Shown: positions 14,272 to 19,057 of the stretch, in pieces | How the letters are laid out: each line of letters opens with the position of its first letter | How positions within the stretch are numbered: position 1 is the first letter of the stretch | From: Paracoccaceae bacterium | GTDB lineage: Bacteria > Pseudomonadota > Alphaproteobacteria > Rhodobacterales > Rhodobacteraceae | Reading direction: 5' to 3' | Length of the DNA stretch: 19,057 nt | NCBI GenBank assembly: GCA_020852535.1 | Contig: JADZAO010000020.1 | Location: 1-19,057 of the forward strand | Position numbers and translations under genes: made by a program | Notes under the pieces: generated by a model | Told to the model about the DNA's origin: nothing | What the model saw: the letters and a program-made list of their open reading frames with translations, nothing else | Database searches by the model: none

Positions 14272-15615
14272 ATGACCGCATCGCTCGAAACTCTGACCGC
14301 CCGACTCCTCAAGGCTGCCAGCAAGGCAGGGGCCGAGGCCGCCGATGCAATGGCAGTCACCGGAACCTCACTTTCCATCAACCTGCGCGTGGGCAAGCTG
14401 GAACAAGCCGAACGCGCCGAAGCAACCGAGATCGGTCTCCGCGTCCTAATGGGCGGACGTCAGGCCTGCGTCTCGGCCTCCGACCTATCAAACCACACGA
14501 TCGAAGCCTTAGCCGAACGCGCCGTGGCAATGGCCCGCGAAGCTCCAAACAACGCCACCATTGGCCTAGCCGACCCCTCGCAACTCGCCCGCAACTGGGA
14601 TCTAGCCAGCTTCGAGCTGACCGACCCCGCCCCCGAACCCTCCGCCGTCGCCCTTGAACAAGATTGCCGCGAAGTCGAAGCGGCTTGTCTTTCACGTAGC
14701 GGCATAACGCAGGTGGAATCCTCTGCAGGCTATTCCTCCCGTTCCATCCACATAGCAGCGACTAACGGCTTTTCCGGCGGCTATGCCCGCACCTCGCGCT
14801 CGCTCTCAGCCGTGGCCTTCACAGGCTCGGGCACAAATATGGAACGTGACTGGTCCGGCGAATCCCGCACCTACCAATCCGACTTACCCGCGGCAAAAGG
14901 CATCGGCGAACTCGCCGCAGAGCGTGCAATAGCCCGCCTAGGCGCAACAAAACCAAAAACCGGAACCTACCCCGTCCTTTTCGACGAACGCGTGGCCTCC
15001 TCGCTGATTGGCCATCTGCTTTCAGCCATCAACGGGGCGGCCATCGCACGTGGCGCCTCGTGGCTCCGCGATGCGCTGGGCCAACAGGTGCTCCCTACTA
15101 CACTCTCGCTCATCGAAAACCCCCATCGCCCCCGCATCGGCGGCTCGCGTCCCTTCGACGCCGAAGGCCTTCCCACTGCTCGCCGTGCATTGGTAAAAAA
15201 CGGCATCCTAATCGGCTGGACCCTCGACCTCGGCACCGCCCGCAAACTGAGCATGCAATCGACCGCCAACGCCTCACGTAGCATCTCCTCACCACCCTCC
15301 CCCTCAACCTCAAACATCTCCCTGAGCCGGGGACGACAAAGCCTGTCCGACCTTCTACGCGACATGGGTACCGGCTTTTACGTCACCTCGATGATCGGCT
15401 CGACCATCAACCCAACAACCGGAGACTATTCCCGCGGCGCAGCAGGCTTCTGGGTCCAAAACGGCACCATCACCCACCCCATCAACGAATGCACCATCGC
15501 AGGCAATCTACGCGACATGCTCCTGCGCCTTATCCCAGCCAACGACAGCCGTGACCACCTCTCTACCCGCGTCCCCTCCTGCCTCATTGATGGAATGACG
15601 CTTGCAGGGAGCTGA
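14272..15615 (+). CDS. pmbA: TldE/PmbA family protein, metalloprotease partner subunit
   Basis: The 447-residue protein is the TldE (PmbA) member of the TldD/TldE pair, which in E. coli matures microcin B17 and degrades peptides as a cytosolic heterodimer. Features include an N-terminal domain with AADAMAVTGTSLSINLRVGK and EIGLRVLMGGRQACVSASDL, a central RDWSGESRTYQSDL, and a C-terminal beta domain with SRSISSPPSPSTSNISL, GTGFYVTSMIGSTINPTTGDYSRGA closely followed by GFWVQNG, and IAGNLRDML. No HExxxH zinc motif is seen, as expected for TldE; TldD must be encoded elsewhere. The ATG at 14272 has AGGA upstream. It is co-directional with the preceding fragment. In related genomes a cysQ-type gene commonly follows; here a gene-free stretch and an opposing helicase gene follow instead. 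Confidence 0.93.
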   Translation: MTASLETLTARLLKAASKAGAEAADAMAVTGTSLSINLRVGKLEQAERAEATEIGLRVLMGGRQACVSASDLSNHTIEALAERAVAMAREAPNNATIGLADPSQLARNWDLASFELTDPAPEPSAVALEQDCREVEAACLSRSGITQVESSAGYSSRSIHIAATNGFSGGYARTSRSLSAVAFTGSGTNMERDWSGESRTYQSDLPAAKGIGELAAERAIARLGATKPKTGTYPVLFDERVASSLIGHLLSAINGAAIARGASWLRDALGQQVLPTTLSLIENPHRPRIGGSRPFDAEGLPTARRALVKNGILIGWTLDLGTARKLSMQSTANASRSISSPPSPSTSNISLSRGRQSLSDLLRDMGTGFYVTSMIGSTINPTTGDYSRGAAGFWVQNGTITHPINECTIAGNLRDMLLRLIPANDSRDHLSTRVPSCLIDGMTLAGS

Positions 15616-16059
15616 CGCAGACTTCACCCTGCTGCCGGATGTCGCCCAACCTGCAAACCAAAATCCAGTTCATCCTCAACCGGATAGGTAATCCTCTCCA
15701 TGGTTAAGGTTCCACGAGAATAAAATTTTCTCACCAAAATGGACAAAGACGCTCTGATAAAAAGCGCCGTTTCACCAAAGTTCAGATCATGAGTTTTTTG
15801 CTTCAACCCCAGAGCAAACTGCTAGTGCCAGATCTGTTCCTTGATCACCTAAACATAGGCACAGGTAGCATCAGTCCTGCACAAAAACAAAGTGGCCGGG
15901 TAAGTTCTACACCCACACACCGTTAGAAATAAAAGGATTGCCCTTCTAAACGCCCAAACGTAAGCAAAACAAAAGACTGGCGACGGCACACTGCTCCGTT
16001 TAACCTAAAAAAGGACAGTCCAGTTTTCCGAACAACCCGTGTTTCAAAAAACCCGATAA
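15616..16059. other. Gene-free spacer between convergent pmbA and the DEAD-box gene
   Basis: This 444-bp AT-richer region shows no convincing gene. A short minus-strand frame at 15624-15701 encodes 25 protein-like residues (MERITYPVEDELDFGLQV...) but cannot be identified. A 6-bp inverted repeat (15604-15609 with 15627-15632) spans the pmbA stop. On the minus strand a six-T run (16051-16046) follows a weak CCGA/TCGG stem across the helicase stop and may serve as a poor terminator. Confidence 0.45.
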
Positions 16060-18282
16060 TCATTTCTTCTTCGGCGGGACAAAACGCTTTGATGTGTCCT
16101 TAGCATCCGGACGCGGCACTACAGGCTTGGACTTTGCACCGGAGGCTTTCGCACTTGTAAACTTGCCATACGCAGGCTTGGCACCAACCTCGGATTTACC
16201 CTTAAAGGGACGCGCATAAGCATTGCCTTCTGACTTACCGCGATACGCAGGCTTCGCGTAGGACGACTTGTCGCTGTGACTCTTTGATCCCGCCGCACGG
16301 CCAGCGCCTTCCGGCAGACCATGCGACTTGAACCCTGCAGATTTTCCAGTCTCGGTCTTCCAGCGCGGCTTCTTCTCGTCACCCTTGGTTCCAGGGGCTC
16401 GCGGCGTGTATGGTTTCTTTTCACCATAGGCCGCACGCGGCGTATAAGACGGTTTGCTTGCCCCCGCATCACGTGGCGCGTAAGGCTTCTTCTCCCCATG
16501 GACAGAACGCGGTTTATGGGGCTTGCGTTCAGCAGGAACTTCAGCAAGCGGCGCCTTATCCGCAGGCGACCACGCGGCGCCATCTTTCACCACACGCGGC
16601 GGCTTACCAGAATAAACCGGACGCTCAGTCCGTTCTTTCCGTACCGCACGCGGCGCAAACGCACGACGTTCAAACTTCGCCCCAAACTGAGGACGCTCCA
16701 GCGAAGGCTCGCCTTCTAGACGCATTAGCACGAGACCCGGCTCAATCTCAACTGATTGAGGAAAACGCGCCGCAACCTGACCAGAGACCTGGATGAAGGT
16801 CTGTTCTTGTTGCACACGGATCGCACCGATCCCGTCTTTAGTAATCCCGCCCGTCTCACACACTTTTGGAAGCAACCATCTCGCTTCCGCCCGACCTGTA
16901 TGGCCCACGGAAAGCGAGAACCAGACCGATGGACCAAACTCGCCCCGTTCACGCGGTACCGAAGCAACCGGCATCACCGCATCCGACAGTACTTCGGGTG
17001 CCGAACGCCCCTCACGCCACAGCCGCACAAAACCGGCGGCCACCTGCTCAGGACCAAACCGCTCCAACAAAGCAGATACCATCACCTGCTCGCCCGCCGC
17101 ATCAGCAGCCAATGCGGGATGTTCCAACAGACGCAAATCATCCTTGGCCTGGACCTCTTCTGCAGAAGGAGCCTTGCCCCATTCCGCAGCTAGTTTGGCA
17201 CCTTGAAGCAGGCGCTGCGCCTTCTTGAACTCAGTCGGCGGCACTATTAGCACCGACGTTCCCTTTTTGCCCGCACGCCCCGTCCGCCCCGACCGATGCA
17301 GCAGCGTTTCAGAATTGCTCGGCAAATCGGCATGGATCACCAGTTCCAGCCCCGGAAGATCAATACCCCGTGCCGCAACGTCAGTGGCAATACAAATCCG
17401 CGCCCGACCATCCCGCAAGGATTGCAACGCATGCATCCGTTCAGTCTGACTCAACTCACCCGATAGCGCCACAACCTGAAAACCACGGTTTGCCATCCGC
17501 GCCAGCAAGTGGTTCACATTCACACGCGTCTTACAAAACACAATCGCCGTCTGCGCCTCATAAAAACGCAACACATTGAAGATCGCATGCTCGCGATCCC
17601 GTGCCTGCACCGACATGGCGCGATATTCGATATCGGTATGTTGCTTCGATTCGCCCTGCGTCACGATCCGCAACGCATCACGTTGGAACGTTGCCGCCAG
17701 TCTCTCGATCTCTTTCGGCACAGTAGCAGAAAACATCATCGTCCGCCGCTCTTCCGCTGCCGACCCGATAATGAACTCTAAATCCTCGGAAAATCCAAGG
17801 TCGAGCATCTCATCCGCCTCGTCAAGCACAACAACCTTAACACTCGACAGGTCAAGTGAACGGCGCTCAATATGATCACGCAAACGTCCCGGAGTACCTA
17901 CAACAATATGCGCGCCACGATCTAACGCCCGCTTTTCGGTACGGTAGTCCATACCACCCACACAAGATACAATCTGCGCGCCGGTGCTGGCGTAAAGCCA
18001 TTCGAATTCACGCTGCACCTGCTGCGCCAGTTCCCGTGTCGGAGCCACCACAAGCGCCAACGGCTTGTCGGCATAAAGCAACTTGTCCGCCCCGCCCAAC
18101 ACATCAGCAGACATCGCAAGACCAAAGGCAACAGTCTTACCAGAGCCGGTCTGCGCCGAAACCAGAAGATCGCGCCCCGCAACTTCCGGTGCGATAACTG
18201 CAAGTTGCACGGCGGTCATGGCGTCATAGCCCTTGGCCGAAATAGCCGCGGCCAAAGGCGCGGCAATACCCAGATCGTTCAT
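16060..18282 (-). CDS. DEAD-box RNA helicase with long basic repetitive tail (DeaD/CsdA-like)
   Basis: The 740-residue protein is a cytosolic ATP-dependent RNA helicase, a class acting in ribosome assembly and cold-induced mRNA unfolding. Helicase motifs are complete: Q-motif region near GYDAMTAVQ, motif I AQTGSGKT (43-50), Ia APTRELA (80-86), TPGR (130-133), DEAD (154-157), SAT (185-187), IVFCKT (247-252), V ATDVAARGID (299-308) and VI HRSGRTGR (329-336). A DbpA-type RNA-binding domain fits about 451-525 (VWFSLSVG, DGIGAIRV). Residues 530-740 are a low-complexity basic tail with repeats such as PYAPR, SYTPR, PYTPR, GEKKPY, and KPAYRGKSE/RPFKGKSE, ending in KKK. The ATG at 18282 has AGGAAG upstream. 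It faces pmbA and is divergent from the waaA side. Exact subfamily (DeaD or other) is uncertain. Confidence 0.93.
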   Translation of the reverse strand: MNDLGIAAPLAAAISAKGYDAMTAVQLAVIAPEVAGRDLLVSAQTGSGKTVAFGLAMSADVLGGADKLLYADKPLALVVAPTRELAQQVQREFEWLYASTGAQIVSCVGGMDYRTEKRALDRGAHIVVGTPGRLRDHIERRSLDLSSVKVVVLDEADEMLDLGFSEDLEFIIGSAAEERRTMMFSATVPKEIERLAATFQRDALRIVTQGESKQHTDIEYRAMSVQARDREHAIFNVLRFYEAQTAIVFCKTRVNVNHLLARMANRGFQVVALSGELSQTERMHALQSLRDGRARICIATDVAARGIDLPGLELVIHADLPSNSETLLHRSGRTGRAGKKGTSVLIVPPTEFKKAQRLLQGAKLAAEWGKAPSAEEVQAKDDLRLLEHPALAADAAGEQVMVSALLERFGPEQVAAGFVRLWREGRSAPEVLSDAVMPVASVPRERGEFGPSVWFSLSVGHTGRAEARWLLPKVCETGGITKDGIGAIRVQQEQTFIQVSGQVAARFPQSVEIEPGLVLMRLEGEPSLERPQFGAKFERRAFAPRAVRKERTERPVYSGKPPRVVKDGAAWSPADKAPLAEVPAERKPHKPRSVHGEKKPYAPRDAGASKPSYTPRAAYGEKKPYTPRAPGTKGDEKKPRWKTETGKSAGFKSHGLPEGAGRAAGSKSHSDKSSYAKPAYRGKSEGNAYARPFKGKSEVGAKPAYGKFTSAKASGAKSKPVVPRPDAKDTSKRFVPPKKK

Positions 18283-18760
18283 GCTTCTTCCTGAAAGGGC
18301 AGCTTATGCGCCCGTAAGGTACCAAAATCCGGCACCTCTCTCACCTTCGCAGGCTGGCCTCCTCGCCACCGTGCACAGGATATCTTGGGCCGTAACGACC
18401 TATATTCTACAAGACCAGAACTTCTTTGTATACATACTTAATCCTTGGGCTATATCATTAATCTTTCTTTCGCGGACTTATGCTTCCCATATATTGGAAA
18501 TGATCCACAAAACGAAATATGACGCATACCCACTCCGTTCTACTTTCACCTTCATCATCTGATTGATCCTACTCGCTCAGCCCGCAATTCGAAATCTACC
18601 TGATGATGTTTGGCTCCAACAAAAACCACCTTTACACTTTGCTGAAGACTTCACACATCAACAACACATAAACCTTCATTCAACAGTGTTTTTCCACTAA
18701 ACTCTATACATCCCCATCTTGACCCCGCTTTCTCACCGGTTACCCTACGCCGGATCTGAT
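18283..18760. other. AT-rich spacer upstream of the helicase gene
   Basis: No gene is supported in these 478 bp. On the minus strand, in the probable 5' leader of the helicase mRNA, a hairpin AGGTGCC-GGATTTT-GGTACCT (18337-18317, one G-U pair) lies 34 bases before the start codon. Promoters for both directions should lie here but none is clear. A + strand frame overlapping the helicase start up to 18562 is a shadow. Confidence 0.45.
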
Positions 18761-18895
18761 ATGGCAGCATCAACCGCGCCTTCCCTCTTTCGGAGCACCG
18801 TCGTCAATGTCCGCATGCCCTATTATATTGCCCATTTCCATCGCCTACGCGACAAGACCACGACTAACTCAAAAGCCCAAAAGTTTAACGGATAA
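18761..18895 (+). pseudogene. Remnant of a DUF4170 gene upstream of waaA
   Basis: The + frame from the ATG at 18761 gives 44 residues. Its middle, RSTVVNVRMPYYIAHFHRLR, resembles the conserved C-terminal half of Rhodobacterales DUF4170 proteins as I remember it (QRTVDNAHMRYFIAHLHRL). Intact members are about 75-80 residues, and in this order they commonly precede waaA. The N-terminal half is missing or unrecognisable here: a GYPTPDLIW segment just upstream in another frame may be a frameshifted trace. The frame stops 12 bases before waaA. It could still be expressed as a short protein, but I favour a decayed gene. Confidence 0.5.
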
Positions 18896-18900
18896 ACTTT
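18880..18900. promoter_or_regulatory. Perfect inverted repeat just before waaA
   Basis: AAAGTTTA (18880-18887) and TAAACTTT (18893-18900) are exact reverse complements around ACGGA. The repeat ends seven bases before the waaA ATG, and the only GGA that could serve as a ribosome-binding site lies in the loop. It may be an AT-rich operator or an mRNA hairpin that limits translation of waaA. Confidence 0.4.
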
Positions 18901-18907
18901 AGATTTC

Positions 18908-19057
18908 ATGGCCTATTCCCTCGGCCTTACACTTTATAACTTGTCCAAACGGCGCGAAACAGGACAGGTCCATAACCGCCCACCCCGTCCTACAGGGCGG
19001 CTCATTTGGTTGCATGCGCCCACCGCAGAAATAGCGCGATCCATGCTGGACCTCGCC
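18908..19057 (+). CDS. waaA: 3-deoxy-D-manno-octulosonic acid (Kdo) transferase, N-terminal part
   Basis: Fifty codons are visible before the right edge: MAYSLGLTLYNLSKRR, a polar linker, then RPTGRLIWLHAPTAEIARSM and LDLA. The short N-terminal helix, the basic Arg/Pro-rich linker and the first Rossmann strand GRLIWLHA are the start of the GT-B glycosyltransferase WaaA (KdtA) as found in Rhodobacterales. The enzyme is a membrane-associated cytosolic protein adding Kdo from CMP-Kdo to lipid A precursor. An in-frame stop at 18893-18895 limits the start to this ATG. The ribosome-binding site is poor and an inverted repeat lies directly upstream. A DUF4170-like remnant precedes it, which supports the assignment. 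Confidence 0.8.
   Translation, partial: MAYSLGLTLYNLSKRRETGQVHNRPPRPTGRLIWLHAPTAEIARSMLDLA

Noticed and set aside
18233..18562. 109-codon + frame at the helicase start
   Set aside because: It begins antisense to the helicase N-terminus and continues in AT-rich spacer; no motif and no supporting start signal.
1..19057. Insertion sequences, CRISPR arrays, tRNA or rRNA genes
   Set aside because: I looked for transposase motifs, regularly spaced direct repeats and conserved RNA sequences by eye and found none; a tRNAscan or ISfinder search would be decisive.

Overview
This window looks like the chromosome of a marine alphaproteobacterium of the order Rhodobacterales (Roseobacter-like). The evidence is the porin N-terminus, the block DUF3576-leuS-lptE-holA, a waaA start preceded by a DUF4170-like remnant, and moderate GC with strongly C-ending codons and AT-richer spacers. 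I see no rRNA, tRNA, CRISPR array, insertion sequence or phage gene. The genus cannot be fixed from the sequence alone.

Layout. 1-196 (-): start of an outer-membrane porin leaving the left edge. 197-584: divergent regulatory spacer with an 18-bp palindrome. 585-5516 (+): DUF3576 lipoprotein, leucyl-tRNA synthetase, the LPS-assembly lipoprotein LptE and DNA polymerase III delta; the last three overlap or abut. 5752-11490 (+): a five-gene polyamine uptake and oxidation operon corresponding gene for gene to enterobacterial ydcSTUV-patD. It has two hairpins between ydcS and ydcT, and between ydcT and ydcU an unexplained 84-codon frame coupled at both ends and holding two mutually exclusive hairpins. 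11604-11679: a long inverted repeat that probably ends transcription from both sides. 11738-13909 (-): a BaiN/HI0933-type flavoprotein and a short-chain dehydrogenase. 14030-15615 (+): a short secreted fragment that looks like the N-terminus of a DUF2125 protein, then pmbA/tldE. 16060-18282 (-): a DEAD-box RNA helicase with a long basic repetitive tail. 18761-18895 (+): a DUF4170-like remnant. 18908-19057 (+): the start of waaA, leaving the right edge.

How the genes work together. The ydc-type operon should import putrescine or a related polyamine (periplasmic YdcS, ATPase YdcT, permeases YdcU/YdcV) and oxidise its deamination product 4-aminobutyraldehyde to GABA (PatD); the aminotransferase for the first step is not in the window. 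LptE and WaaA both serve lipopolysaccharide biogenesis but lie in separate blocks.

The most unusual parts are the structured, translationally coupled spacer inside the transporter operon and the signs of gene decay: a truncated DUF2125-like gene, a DUF4170 remnant before waaA, and an orphan ribosome-binding site after patD. No wholly new multi-gene system was recognised.
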